Below are positions 34,268-43,158 of a stretch of DNA of 64,000 bases, one piece after another. The stretch spans positions 186,001 to 250,000 of the forward strand of contig NZ_JAHXGQ010000005.1 of the NCBI RefSeq assembly GCF_019375475.1, read 5' to 3'. Numbering within the stretch: position 1 is the stretch's first letter; every line of letters starts with the position of its first letter. The notes beneath the pieces were generated by a model. That model was not told the origin of the DNA and ran no database searches. It saw only the letters and a list, made by a program, of their open reading frames with translations. The stretch comes from Saccharothrix obliqua (GTDB taxonomy: Bacteria > Actinomycetota > Actinomycetes > Mycobacteriales > Pseudonocardiaceae). The position numbers and the translations under genes are program-made.

Positions 34268-34769
34268 CGGCGGCCGTCCGGTCGGCGGGGCGGGTGGCGT
34301 GCAGCAGGACGAGGCCGAGCAGGGCGATCACCAGGTTCTGGAACGCGGGCGACGTCCCGTTCCACTCCTTCGACTGCCACATCTGGAACCACTCGCCGCC
34401 GATCGCGAGGAAGCCGACGCCGAACAGCAGCGCCTGCATCACCCACCCCGCGCCGGACAGGGGACGTGCCACGGCCCGGCCCCGCACCCACGCCGCCGCG
34501 CCGACCAGCAACACCGCGGCGGTGACCGCCTCCCACGCGATGATCAACACGTACGCGGCGCTCACCGCGATGGGGTTCGTCACCGCCCGATAAGCGGTGT
34601 TGGGTGACCGGAAGGTCGTGTCCATGGCTAAGACGTGCTGCACGAACGCGTGGTTCGTGTCGTAGTCGGTGATGTTGCCGAGAGCCACGAGACCCATGTA
34701 GACGCCGGTGATGGCGGTGAGCACCGCGACCGCGGCGTGCGGGCTCCCCACCCGGCCGAGTAGACGCAT
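34260..34769 (-). CDS. DUF2165 membrane protein
   Basis: 169 aa with four predicted membrane helices (AAVAVLTAITGVYMGLVALG, AAYVLIIAWEAVTAAVLLVG, GWVMQALLFGVGFLAIGGEW, NLVIALLGLVLLHA). The conserved GNITDYDTNHAFVQHVLAMD loop and GEWFQMWQS are characteristic of the DUF2165 family of small integral membrane proteins of unknown function. ATG 34769 places the first helix correctly; an upstream ATG at 34805 would add 12 residues. Monocistronic. Confidence 0.88.
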   Translation of the reverse strand: MRLLGRVGSPHAAVAVLTAITGVYMGLVALGNITDYDTNHAFVQHVLAMDTTFRSPNTAYRAVTNPIAVSAAYVLIIAWEAVTAAVLLVGAAAWVRGRAVARPLSGAGWVMQALLFGVGFLAIGGEWFQMWQSKEWNGTSPAFQNLVIALLGLVLLHATRPADRTAAVR

Positions 34770-34857
34770 GGGGTGAAACTTAGTGACACCCTGTGCGAAT
34801 TCCATGACGAAAAGTGCCGAACGAGACGGCTACGTGCGGTCGGGGTTCGGGGTGCCG

Positions 34858-37800
34858 TCAGGAGCACGGCGGTTCGTAGTCGAGCTGCGGCAGGTGCTCG
34901 CGCCACAGCTCCTCGGGCAGCACGCCCTTCGTCTTGGTGCAGATCCGCTCGATCGCGTCGTCCTGGTCCAGGTCCCACAGCCGCACCGTGCCGTCCAGGC
35001 TGGTGGACGCCACGGTCCGCCCGTCCGGCGCGAACCGGACGTCCTGCACGCCCGAGTCGTGCCCGGTCAGCGCCTGGCCCCTGGCCCGCGGCCGGGCCGG
35101 TCCGCCCACGTCCCACAGCCGGACCGTCTGGTCGTCGCCGCCGCTGGCCAGCGTCCGCCCGTCCGGGCTGAACGCGACCGCGGCCACGGCCTCGACGTGC
35201 CCGGTCAGCGGTGCGCCGATCGGGCGCACGCGGGACACGTCGGACAGGTCCCAGAGCCGGATCTCCTTGTCGTCGCCCGCCGTGGCCAGCATCCGGCCGT
35301 CCGGGCTGACCGCGCCGGTCCGCACCGCGCCCGCGTGCCCGGCCAGCGGCCGGCCCACCGGCTGCGCCGCGGCCGGGTCGGTGGTGTTCCACAACCGCAC
35401 GGTCCGGTCCGCGCTGCCCGTGATCAACGTCCGACCGTCCGGCGTGAACGCGGCGAAGTGCACGTACCCGCCGTGCCCCACCAGGGGTTTGCCCACCGGC
35501 TTCAGGCGCTCGCGGTCCCGCACGTCCCACAGCTGCGCGGAGTCGTCCGTGGAGCCGGTCACCAGCACCTGCCCGTTCGGGCTGAACGCGATCGGCGCGC
35601 TGTACCTGGTGCGCAGCGCGTGTGGTTCGCCGAGCGGCCGGATGACGCCCGGGTCGGACAGGTCCCACAGCCGCAGCGCCTTGTCGCTGACCTCCGCGAG
35701 GGTTCGCCCGTCCGGGCTGAGCGCGAGGTTCCACACGCCGCTGTCGTCGCCGGTGCGCACCTGCGCCGCGCTGCGCGGGCCGTCCGGGTCGGACCGGTCC
35801 CACACCCGGATCGACTGGTCGCGGCTGCCGGTGACCAGCCGCTTGCCGTCCGGCGTGAACGCCAGGCCCACGGTGCGTTCCGAGTGCCCGACCAGCACGG
35901 TGCGCGGCAACGACCACAGGCGCACCGCCGCGTCCTGGCTGCCGGTGGCGAGGGTGCGGCCGTCCGGGCTGAACGCGACCGCGTAGATGGTGCCGTTGCG
36001 CCCGCTCAGGGCTGGTCCGACGACGATCGGGTGCGCCGGGTCGGTCACGTTCCACAGCCGGGCCGCGCCGTCGCCGCCACCCGTGGCGAGCACCCGGCCG
36101 TCCTGGCTGAACGCCACCGACCAGACCGCGCCGGTGTGCTCGGTGAGCGGCATCCCGAGCGGTCGGGCGGCCTCCGGGTCGGCCACGTCCCACAGCCGCA
36201 CCGTGCGGTCCTCGCTGCCGGTGGCCAGGACGCGGCTGTCCGGGCTGAACGCCACCGACCGCACGATCCCGTCGAACCCCTTCAGCGGCGCGCCGACCGG
36301 CGTCGGCCGGTCCAGGTCCCGGACGTCCCACAGCACCACGGTCCGGTCGTCGCCGCCGACCGCGAGCAGCCGACCGTCCGGGCTGAACGCCACCGAGCGC
36401 ACCTGGCCGGTGTGCAGGCCCAGCGGCTGCCCGAGGCGCTTCGGGGCCGTCCGGTCGGCGATGTCCCACAGCCGCGCGGTGCGGTCCTCGTTGGCGGTGA
36501 CCAGCGTCCGGCCGTCCGGGCTGAACGCGACCAGGTAGACGGTGCCGTTGTCGCCGTCCAGCGGCTGGCCCAGGGCACGCGGGCGGCTCGGGTCGGTGAC
36601 GTCCCACAGCCGCACGGTGCCGTCGTCGCCCGCCGTGGCGAGCGTGCCGCCGTCGGGGCTGAACACCGCCGAGCTGACCCACCGCTTGTGCCCGCGCAGC
36701 GGCGGGCCGAGCTGGCGGGGGTTGTCGCGGTCGCGCAGGTCCCACAGGCGGACCGTGGCGTCGTAGGAGGCGGTGGCGAGGGTGTTGCCGTCACGGGAGA
36801 ACGACGTCAGGTACACCGCGCCCTCGTGCCCGTCGAGCTGCGTGGCCAGCGGCGTGCCCTGCGTGGACAGGATGCGCGTGTAGACCTCCTGGTCCTCCGG
36901 GTGCATCCGGTGCGCCACGAGGTCGAGCTGCGCGGACAGCGACGGGTCGGTCTCCAGCAGCCGGTCGGCCTCCGCGACGACCTGGCGGAACACCGCGTCG
37001 TCCCGCTGCCGCACGGCGAGCACGGCGGCCGTCACGGCGATGACCGCGAGCACCACCACGGCCGCCACGGCGCTGCGCCTGCCCCACGTGGCCCGCTTGC
37101 GGTACTGGGTGGAGACGGCGAGGAAGTCCTGCGCCACGCCGGTGAGGCCGCCGGGACCGGCCGCGTCCGCCCAGTGCCGCGCGGTACCCAGCCGCGCGCC
37201 CCGGTACAGCAGCGAGGGGTCGCGGTGCTGGTTGGCCCAGGTCGCCGCGTCCTCCTCCAGCCGCTGGCGCAGGAGCTGGCCCTCCCGGTCCTGGTCGAGC
37301 CAGCTGCGCAGCCGGGGCCACGCCTGGAGCAGGGCCTCGTGCGTGATCTCGACCGATCCGGCGTCCAGGGTGACCAGCCGCGCGCGGGCCAGCACCTCCA
37401 GCGCCTCCTCGGTCGCGGCGCGGTTCGCGGACTGCTCGACCAGCTCCTGCCGGGTGGACCGGCGGCGGGTGTCCTGGGTGTCCTCGCCGACCCGGACCAG
37501 CCGCAGCAGCAGCGGCCGGGCGGCCTGCTGGGCGTCCGGGGCGAGGTCGGCCCAGGCCCGTTCGGCGGTCGCGGCCACCGCGCCCTGGATGCCGCCCGCC
37601 GCGCGGTAGCCCGCGATGGTGAGCTTGCCCGCGGTGCGCCGCTGCCAGGTGGCGAGCAGGGCGTGCGACAGCAGGGGCAGCGCGCCGGCGTCGTACGCGC
37701 CCTGCCCGGCGCGGGCCTGCGGCCGTCCGCCGCGCACGCCGAGGTCGCGCAGCATCAGCTCGATCAGGCCGGGTTCCAGTTGCAGGCCGGCGGCCCTGGC

Positions 37801-38889
37801 CGGGCGGGACACCGCCTCCCGCAGCTCGGCGGAGGTCATCGGCCCGAGCACCATCTGGCGTTCCTGGAGGGCGTCGGCCAGTTCGGGGAACGCCAGGCAG
37901 CGGCCGTAGAAGTCGGCACGCACGCCGACCACGACCAGCGCGGGCGCGGCGACGCCGGGCACGGCGGGCGTGGCCGCCGCGTGCAGCGCCTGCACGAAGA
38001 GCTGGACGAGGCTGTCGTCCCCGCACAGCGTGAACGCCTCCTCGAACTGGTCCACGACGACCAGCACGCGCTCGCCACCGTGCCGCTCGGCGTAGGCGGC
38101 GAATGCCGCGCGGATGTGCGCGGCGAGTCGCAGATCGCTCAGCAGCGACGGCCCGGGGAACGTTTCCGGCGCGATTTCCTCCTGCTCCGGCTCCGCGAGC
38201 GGCCCGGCCAATTCCGGTATTTGCCGGACGAGTTCCTTCACCGGGTCCGCGCCGGGGGTCAGCAATACGGTCGGCCACTGCTCCGAACCGGGCACGGCCA
38301 ATTCGCCGGCGTGCACCGCGGGAATGACCCCGGCACGCACCAGGGACGATTTGCCGGCACCCGAGGCGCCGACCAGGACCACGATCCCGCCGGTGTCCGC
38401 GGCGGCGCCGAGCCGGGACACCAGCGCCGCCGTGCTGCGTTCCCGGCCGAAGAACCACGAGGAGTCCTCGGCCTGGAACGCGGCCAGCCCGCGGTAGGGG
38501 CACACGCCGATCTCGTCGGAGCTGGGCGGCTCCTCGGCGGGCGCGGTGGCCGGGCTGGCGAGCGCCTGCTCCCACAGCACCCGCCACGCGGCCAGGTCGT
38601 ACAGGTCGGGCACGGGCGGTTGCGGGCGTGACTTGCGTGCCTCGCCGATGAGCACTTCGAGGACTACCGAGAGTGCCGAGAACCGGGCGGGCACGTTCCG
38701 GCCGCGCCGCCAGTCGCTGACCCGCTGCGCGGTGGCCCGCACCGGGCGACCGCGCTCGTCGGTGCGGCGGGCGCGGGAAACCGACTCCGTGACCCGCTTC
38801 AGGGGCGGGTCGCCCGCCTCGGCGTAGAGCAGCGCGAACCGCTCCGCGAAGACGGCGCGGGGTCCCGCCCCCTGACCAGAACGGGCCAT
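34858..38889 (-). CDS. STAND NTPase with 14 WD40 repeats
   Basis: 1343 aa. Residues 1-85 form an N-terminal helical HTH-like region (RATAQRVSDWRRGRNVPARF). The nSTAND1-type NTPase begins at CPYRGLAAFQAEDSSWFFGR, with Walker A GASGAGKS (174-181) and Walker B VLVVVDQFEEAF. One membrane helix follows (AVAAVVVLAVIAVTAAVLAV), then from about 660 to 1325 come 14 WD40 repeats, mostly of the form VAFSPDGRTLATGS then VRLWDV. Fourteen blades fit two seven-bladed propellers. Such proteins act as signal-triggered scaffolds or death/defence switches; the trigger is unknown. Single gene, long upstream region. Confidence 0.9.
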   Translation of the reverse strand: MARSGQGAGPRAVFAERFALLYAEAGDPPLKRVTESVSRARRTDERGRPVRATAQRVSDWRRGRNVPARFSALSVVLEVLIGEARKSRPQPPVPDLYDLAAWRVLWEQALASPATAPAEEPPSSDEIGVCPYRGLAAFQAEDSSWFFGRERSTAALVSRLGAAADTGGIVVLVGASGAGKSSLVRAGVIPAVHAGELAVPGSEQWPTVLLTPGADPVKELVRQIPELAGPLAEPEQEEIAPETFPGPSLLSDLRLAAHIRAAFAAYAERHGGERVLVVVDQFEEAFTLCGDDSLVQLFVQALHAAATPAVPGVAAPALVVVGVRADFYGRCLAFPELADALQERQMVLGPMTSAELREAVSRPARAAGLQLEPGLIELMLRDLGVRGGRPQARAGQGAYDAGALPLLSHALLATWQRRTAGKLTIAGYRAAGGIQGAVAATAERAWADLAPDAQQAARPLLLRLVRVGEDTQDTRRRSTRQELVEQSANRAATEEALEVLARARLVTLDAGSVEITHEALLQAWPRLRSWLDQDREGQLLRQRLEEDAATWANQHRDPSLLYRGARLGTARHWADAAGPGGLTGVAQDFLAVSTQYRKRATWGRRSAVAAVVVLAVIAVTAAVLAVRQRDDAVFRQVVAEADRLLETDPSLSAQLDLVAHRMHPEDQEVYTRILSTQGTPLATQLDGHEGAVYLTSFSRDGNTLATASYDATVRLWDLRDRDNPRQLGPPLRGHKRWVSSAVFSPDGGTLATAGDDGTVRLWDVTDPSRPRALGQPLDGDNGTVYLVAFSPDGRTLVTANEDRTARLWDIADRTAPKRLGQPLGLHTGQVRSVAFSPDGRLLAVGGDDRTVVLWDVRDLDRPTPVGAPLKGFDGIVRSVAFSPDSRVLATGSEDRTVRLWDVADPEAARPLGMPLTEHTGAVWSVAFSQDGRVLATGGGDGAARLWNVTDPAHPIVVGPALSGRNGTIYAVAFSPDGRTLATGSQDAAVRLWSLPRTVLVGHSERTVGLAFTPDGKRLVTGSRDQSIRVWDRSDPDGPRSAAQVRTGDDSGVWNLALSPDGRTLAEVSDKALRLWDLSDPGVIRPLGEPHALRTRYSAPIAFSPNGQVLVTGSTDDSAQLWDVRDRERLKPVGKPLVGHGGYVHFAAFTPDGRTLITGSADRTVRLWNTTDPAAAQPVGRPLAGHAGAVRTGAVSPDGRMLATAGDDKEIRLWDLSDVSRVRPIGAPLTGHVEAVAAVAFSPDGRTLASGGDDQTVRLWDVGGPARPRARGQALTGHDSGVQDVRFAPDGRTVASTSLDGTVRLWDLDQDDAIERICTKTKGVLPEELWREHLPQLDYEPPCS

Positions 38890-39601
38890 CCGCGGCTGCC
38901 TCCCTGAAGGTCCGGGCGTCCGGACCGGAAAACCGGGTGTGAACGCGTGAACAGGTGGTTCGCGGGCCGGTGCGGCTCCGGAAGTCCACCCTAACGACTT
39001 GGGCTGCCAAGCTGCCGAGGACGTTGCGCAGACGTCGTCAGGTTCCGCCGGGTACCGGTCGAAGTGGTTTCGCCAGCAACTACAGCGAGGGGTGGACCGG
39101 TCGTCGCTGAGGGGTCCTGGGGGTCTCCTCAGCGGTGTGCGCGGGACCGGCCCGGCCGGTGGACCGGCGCGGCGACCCGCCGTGCCGCCCGGCCAGGCCG
39201 GCAGCGGTCACCACCCGTGACGGCCGGGCGTTCCCACCCGCCCGGCCCTGCGCAGGGTGTCGAGCCGCGCGCGGTCCGCTGGGGCCACCGCGCCCCCGGT
39301 GCCCCGCGCCCCTGAGCCCGTTCACCCGGTCCCACGCATCGCCCGCCTCCGCGCCCTGCCCTCCGCGCCTCGCGCCCCGCTCTCCGCGCCCCGCGCCCCG
39401 CGCCCCGCTCTCCGCGCCCCGCCCGCCGCTTCCCGCGCCTCGCCCTCCGCGCGCCGTCCCCCCGCTGGTCCCGCGCGCCGCCCGATCCGCCGCTCGCCCC
39501 GCGCACCGCCCACCACACCACCCGCCGCCGGACGAGGCGTCCACCGGCCCCGGCTCCCGGTGATGTCGCAATTCCGCCGGCCAAGCGCCCGGAGTTGACC
39601 A
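38890..39601. other. 712-base non-coding, low-complexity region
   Basis: Between the divergent STAND-WD40 and Ada/AlkA genes. Positions about 39340-39480 are cytosine-rich imperfect tandem units (CGCCCCG, CTCCGCGCC). These generate long but artificial Arg/Pro-rich frames on both strands. I see no family signal and no CRISPR-like spacing. Promoters for both flanking genes should lie at its ends. Confidence 0.6.
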
Positions 39602-41071
39602 ATGCTGGGTCCCGTGCACGAAGACGCGGAACGGTGCCTGCAAGCCGTGCGGTCGAAGGACGCGCGGTTCGACGGGTGGTTCTTCACCGCGGTGACGACC
39701 ACCCGGATTTACTGCCGGCCGAGTTGTCCGGTGACGCCGCCCAAGGCCGAGAACATGCGTTTCTACGCGAGCGCGGCGGCAGCGCAGCAAGCGGGATTCC
39801 GCGCTTGCAAGCGGTGTCGCCCGGATGCCAGTCCGGGATCACCGCTGTGGAATCACCGGGCCGACGCGGTGGCCAAGGCGATGCGGTTGATCGCGGACGG
39901 CGTCGTGGACCGCGAGGGCGTGCCGGGGCTCGCCGCGCGGCTGGGCTACAGCGTCCGGCAGGTGGAGCGGCAGTTGCTGGCCGAACTCGGGGCCGGTCCG
40001 CTGGCACTGGCCCGCGCGCAGCGGGCGCAGACCGCGCGGCTGCTCATCGAGACGACCTCGCTGCCCATGGCCGAGGTGGCGCTGGCCGCGGGTTTCGCCA
40101 GCGTGCGGGCGTTCAACGAGACCGTGCGCGAGGTGTTCGCGTTGTCGCCGACGGACCTGCGGACGCGGCGGCGGGCGGTGCCGGACACGCCGGGCGTGTT
40201 GTCGTTGCGCCTGCCGTTCCGCGCCCCGCTGTGCCCGGACAACCTGTTCGGGCACCTGGCGGCGACCGCCGTGCCGGGCGTGGAGGAGTGGCGGGACGGC
40301 GCGTACCGCCGCACCCTGCGGCTGCCGCGTGGTCACGCCGTGGTGTCGCTGAGCCCGCGGCCGGACCACGTCGCGTGCCGGTTGGCGTTGTCCGACCTGC
40401 GCGACCTGCCCATCGCGATCGCCCGCTGCCGCCGGATGCTCGACCTCGACGCCGACCCGGAGGCCGTGGACGAGCGGCTGCGCGCCGACCCGGAGCTGCG
40501 CCCCCTGGTGGACAAGGACCCCGGCCGCCGGGTGCCGGGCACGGTCGACGCGGACGAGTTCGCGGTCCGCGCCGTGCTCGGCCAGCAGGTGTCGACGGCC
40601 GCCGCGCGCACCCACGCCGGCCGGGTCGTGGCGGTCGCGGGCACGCCGATCGCCGACCACGGCCTGACCCACCTGTTCCCGACCGCCGAGCAGCTCGCCG
40701 AGCTGGACCCGGCGGTGCTGGCCATGCCGAGGGCGCGCAAGACGGCGTTCGCGGCGCTGGTCGACGCCTTGGCGTCGGGGCGGCTCGACCTCGGCGTGGG
40801 CGCGGACTGGGCGAAGGCGCGTGCCGACCTGTCGGCGCTGCCGGGGTTCGGGCCGTGGACGGTGGAGACGATCGCGATGCGGGCGCTGGGCGACCCGGAC
40901 GCGTTCGTGCCCGGCGACCTGGGCGTGCGGATCGCCGCCCGGAACCTCGGGATGCCGGACACGCCGGGCGCGCTGATCCGCCGTGCACAGGCGTGGCGCC
41001 CGTGGCGGGCGTACGCCGTTCAACACCTGTGGGCGACCGGTGACCACGCGGTCAACCGGTTGCCGTCCTGA
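39602..41071 (+). CDS. alkA: Ada-type sensor / 3-methyladenine DNA glycosylase II fusion
   Basis: 489 aa repair and regulatory protein. Residues 1-80 are an Ada zinc domain with Cys38, Cys42, Cys69 and Cys72 (RIYCRPSCP, then ACKRCRP); Cys38 accepts methyl groups from phosphotriesters. An AraC HTH pair follows (about 95-180; LAARLGYSVRQVERQL). AlkA_N lies around 200-290, and the HhH-GPD glycosylase domain ends the protein with VLGQQVSTAAARTHAG and LPGFGPWTVETIAMRALGDPDAF (catalytic Asp region). It senses methylation and excises 3-methyladenine. GGAG lies 7 bases before ATG 39602. The ogt gene follows by 15 bases, an Ada-regulon style operon. Confidence 0.94.
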   Translation: MLGPVHEDAERCLQAVRSKDARFDGWFFTAVTTTRIYCRPSCPVTPPKAENMRFYASAAAAQQAGFRACKRCRPDASPGSPLWNHRADAVAKAMRLIADGVVDREGVPGLAARLGYSVRQVERQLLAELGAGPLALARAQRAQTARLLIETTSLPMAEVALAAGFASVRAFNETVREVFALSPTDLRTRRRAVPDTPGVLSLRLPFRAPLCPDNLFGHLAATAVPGVEEWRDGAYRRTLRLPRGHAVVSLSPRPDHVACRLALSDLRDLPIAIARCRRMLDLDADPEAVDERLRADPELRPLVDKDPGRRVPGTVDADEFAVRAVLGQQVSTAAARTHAGRVVAVAGTPIADHGLTHLFPTAEQLAELDPAVLAMPRARKTAFAALVDALASGRLDLGVGADWAKARADLSALPGFGPWTVETIAMRALGDPDAFVPGDLGVRIAARNLGMPDTPGALIRRAQAWRPWRAYAVQHLWATGDHAVNRLPS

Positions 41072-41086
41072 GAGGAGCGGTTCTTG

Positions 41087-41590
41087 GTGGTGCACGCGGT
41101 GGTCGACAGCCCGGTCGGCGAGTTGACCCTGGTCGCGCGGGACGGGGCGTTGTCCGGCCTGTACATGACCGGGCAGCGGTACCGGCCGGCCGAGGAGAAC
41201 TTCGGTGCGCGTGACGACACGTCGTTGCGGGAGGTGGCGCACCAGCTCGCCGAATACTTCGCGGGCACGCGGACCACGTTCGACGTGCCGCTGGACCTGG
41301 CGGGCACGCCGTTCCAGCGCGCCGTGTGGTCGGCGTTGTGCGAGATCCCTTACGGGGAGACGGTGTCGTACGGCGAGCTTGCCGCCGGGCTCGGCCGGCC
41401 GACCGCCGCGCGGGCGGTCGGCGCGGCCAACGGCCACAACCCGGTGGGGATCATCGTGCCGTGCCACCGGGTGGTCGGGTCGTCCGGTGACCTGACCGGC
41501 TACGGCGGCGGTGTCGAGCGCAAGCGGCACCTGTTGGCGTTCGAGGCTCACACGCTGACCTCGACGCGTTCCGCGGGCCGCGCGGGCTGA
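41087..41590 (+). CDS. ogt: Methylated-DNA--protein-cysteine methyltransferase
   Basis: 167 aa suicide enzyme that removes alkyl groups from O6-guanine. The active site IVPCHRVVGSSG contains Cys126; upstream are FQRAVWSALCEIPYGETVSY and ARAVGAANGHNP. AGGAG lies 9 bases before GTG 41087; TTG 41084 and GTG 41090 are neighbouring alternatives. It follows the Ada/AlkA gene in the same operon. Its last 43 bases overlap the 3' end of the convergent DUF2306 gene. Confidence 0.94.
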   Translation: MVHAVVDSPVGELTLVARDGALSGLYMTGQRYRPAEENFGARDDTSLREVAHQLAEYFAGTRTTFDVPLDLAGTPFQRAVWSALCEIPYGETVSYGELAAGLGRPTAARAVGAANGHNPVGIIVPCHRVVGSSGDLTGYGGGVERKRHLLAFEAHTLTSTRSAGRAG

Positions 41591-42267
41591 CGGCGGGCCG
41601 GGCGGCGGTTGCGCTCCAGCCACCACTGGAGCACCAGCAGCGGCACGGCCCAGCTCACCCACGAGGTGACGCTGGCGACGGCTTGCGTGAGCGCGGCCTG
41701 GTTCCCGCCGAACGTGGTGTCGAGCTGCGGGGTCAGCACGATCGTGAAGACCACGCCCCAGATCCGGTTGCCGATGATGGAGAGGGTGAGCACGGCGCTG
41801 CGGAGCATCCAGCGGCGGTGGTCCGCGTACCGCCGCTGCCGCGCCATCCGCAGGCCGACGACGGTGAAGACGACCCAGAGCACGCCCATCATCACGCCGC
41901 TCACCTGGTTGGAGATGCCGAACGGGCTGACCGCGGCGACCGGCACGGCGAGGGCGCCGGCGGGCAGCACGCCCGCGAACACGTAGACGCGCCCGGCGTA
42001 GCGGTGCCAGACCGGGTGCCGACGCCGGAACCACGGCCACATCTGGAGCACGGCCGTGAGGATGGCGATCGAGCCGAACACCACGTGCGCCGCCAGCGCC
42101 GGGAAGTGCCAGGTGTGGTCGCCGGGCTGCGGCACGCGTGACTGCGCGGGGTCCATGCTCAGGTAGGGCGGCAGCGAGAACGCCACGAACACCACCACGA
42201 GCATCCTGAGCGGCATGATCCACGGCCGCCGCCACCAGCTTTTCTTCTTGACCTGTGTGTCCGCCAT
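41548..42267 (-). CDS. DUF2306 membrane protein
   Basis: 239 aa from ATG 42267. About seven hydrophobic helices (MLVVVFVAFSLPPYLSMD, ALAAHVVFGSIAILTAVLQM, YVFAGVLPAGALAVPVAAV and so on) with HRYAGRVYVFAGVLPAGALA and ADHRRWMLRSAVLTLS, typical of DUF2306 predicted membrane proteins. Conserved His residues (HVVFGS, HRYAGR, DHRRWM) could ligate haem or metal, but this is speculative. Highly basic ends are cytoplasmic. Unknown function. Confidence 0.85.
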   Translation of the reverse strand: MADTQVKKKSWWRRPWIMPLRMLVVVFVAFSLPPYLSMDPAQSRVPQPGDHTWHFPALAAHVVFGSIAILTAVLQMWPWFRRRHPVWHRYAGRVYVFAGVLPAGALAVPVAAVSPFGISNQVSGVMMGVLWVVFTVVGLRMARQRRYADHRRWMLRSAVLTLSIIGNRIWGVVFTIVLTPQLDTTFGGNQAALTQAVASVTSWVSWAVPLLVLQWWLERNRRPARRQPARPAERVEVSV

Positions 42268-42570
42268 GGGGGCCAGCCTGGCGACCCCCGCTGACAGGAC
42301 GCGCACCAAACGCTGACCGCCCCCGTGCGCGACGGCCGGCCGCTGCCGGCGACCCCCGACCGCTTCCCACCAGCCACCCCATCCCGCCCCTCCGCACCGC
42401 TGTCCCGCCCTCCGCCGCCCCCGCGCCCCTTGCGCGGCCTCCTCCGCGCGGTCGCCCGCTGCGCCGCCCACCTGCGCCGTCCCTCCGCTGCTGCTCACCG
42501 GCCACTCCACCGCGCCACCGACAAGTCGAGTTGTCTTGACAAATCAAATCGTCGGTGAGAAGGTTCTCCC
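42268..42570. promoter_or_regulatory. Divergent promoter region with operator
   Basis: 303 bases between DUF2306 and ArsR-like genes. Most is C-rich sequence without coding signal. At 42531-42542 TTGTC-TT-GACAA is a perfect inverted repeat; its right half provides a TTGACA -35 (42536-42541), and GAAGGT 17 bases later is a plausible -10. The repressor encoded immediately downstream probably binds here. Confidence 0.55.
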
Positions 42571-43158
42571 ATGCTTGAAGTGGCGGTGATCGAGGACGCG
42601 GCGACGGCCGAGGTGACGCTGGACCCGGTGCGGGTCCGCCTCCTGGCCGAACTGGTCGAGCCCGGCTCGGCGACCACGCTGGCGGCGAAGGTGGGACTGC
42701 CCCGGCAGAAGGTCAACTACCACCTCCGGACCCTGGAGCAGCACGGTCTGGTGGAACTGGCGGAGGAGCGGCGCAAGGGCAACATGACTGAACGGGTCAT
42801 GCGGGCCACCGCCGCCTCCTACGTGATCTCGCCGACGGCGCTGGCCGCGGTGCAGCCCGATCCCGCGCGGTCGCCCGACCGGTTGTCCGCGCGGTGGCTG
42901 CTCGCGGTGGCCGCGCGGCTGGTGCGGGACGTCGGGAGCCTGATCACCGGCGCCACGAAGGCGGGCAAGCGGGTGGCGACCTTCGCCATCGACGGCGAGG
43001 TCCGGTTCGCGACCGCGCGCGACCGCGCGGCGTTCGCGGAGGAACTGGCCGTCGCGGTGACCGGCCTGGTCGCCAAGTACCACGACGAGACGGCGGGGGG
43101 TGGGCGGGCGCACCGCGTCGTGGTCGCCGTGCACCCCAGCATTCCCAAGGAGTCCTGA
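42571..43158 (+). CDS. ArsR-type winged-helix regulator
   Basis: 195 aa. The winged HTH spans about residues 15-85: LDPVRVRLLAELVEPGSATT, LAAKVGLPRQKVNYHLRTLE and QHGLVELAEERRKGN. The C-terminal half is helical with a beta segment (RFATARDRAAFAEELAVAVT). ArsR-type regulators paired with SRPBCC proteins are a common actinobacterial arrangement. It overlaps the next gene by one base (TGATG) and probably autoregulates the operon through the TTGTC/GACAA palindrome 28 bases upstream. Confidence 0.88.
   Translation: MLEVAVIEDAATAEVTLDPVRVRLLAELVEPGSATTLAAKVGLPRQKVNYHLRTLEQHGLVELAEERRKGNMTERVMRATAASYVISPTALAAVQPDPARSPDRLSARWLLAVAARLVRDVGSLITGATKAGKRVATFAIDGEVRFATARDRAAFAEELAVAVTGLVAKYHDETAGGGRAHRVVVAVHPSIPKES

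Noticed and set aside
34783-38631. 1282-codon open frame antisense to the STAND-WD40 gene
   Set aside because: It mirrors the repetitive WD40 codons, is Arg/His/Val/Pro-rich without motifs, and the opposite strand encodes a clear STAND-WD40 protein.
39340-39480. Repetitive CGCCCCG/CTCCGCG tract considered as CRISPR or a repeat protein
   Set aside because: Units are short, irregular and lack unique spacers; no cas genes; encoded frames are compositional artefacts.
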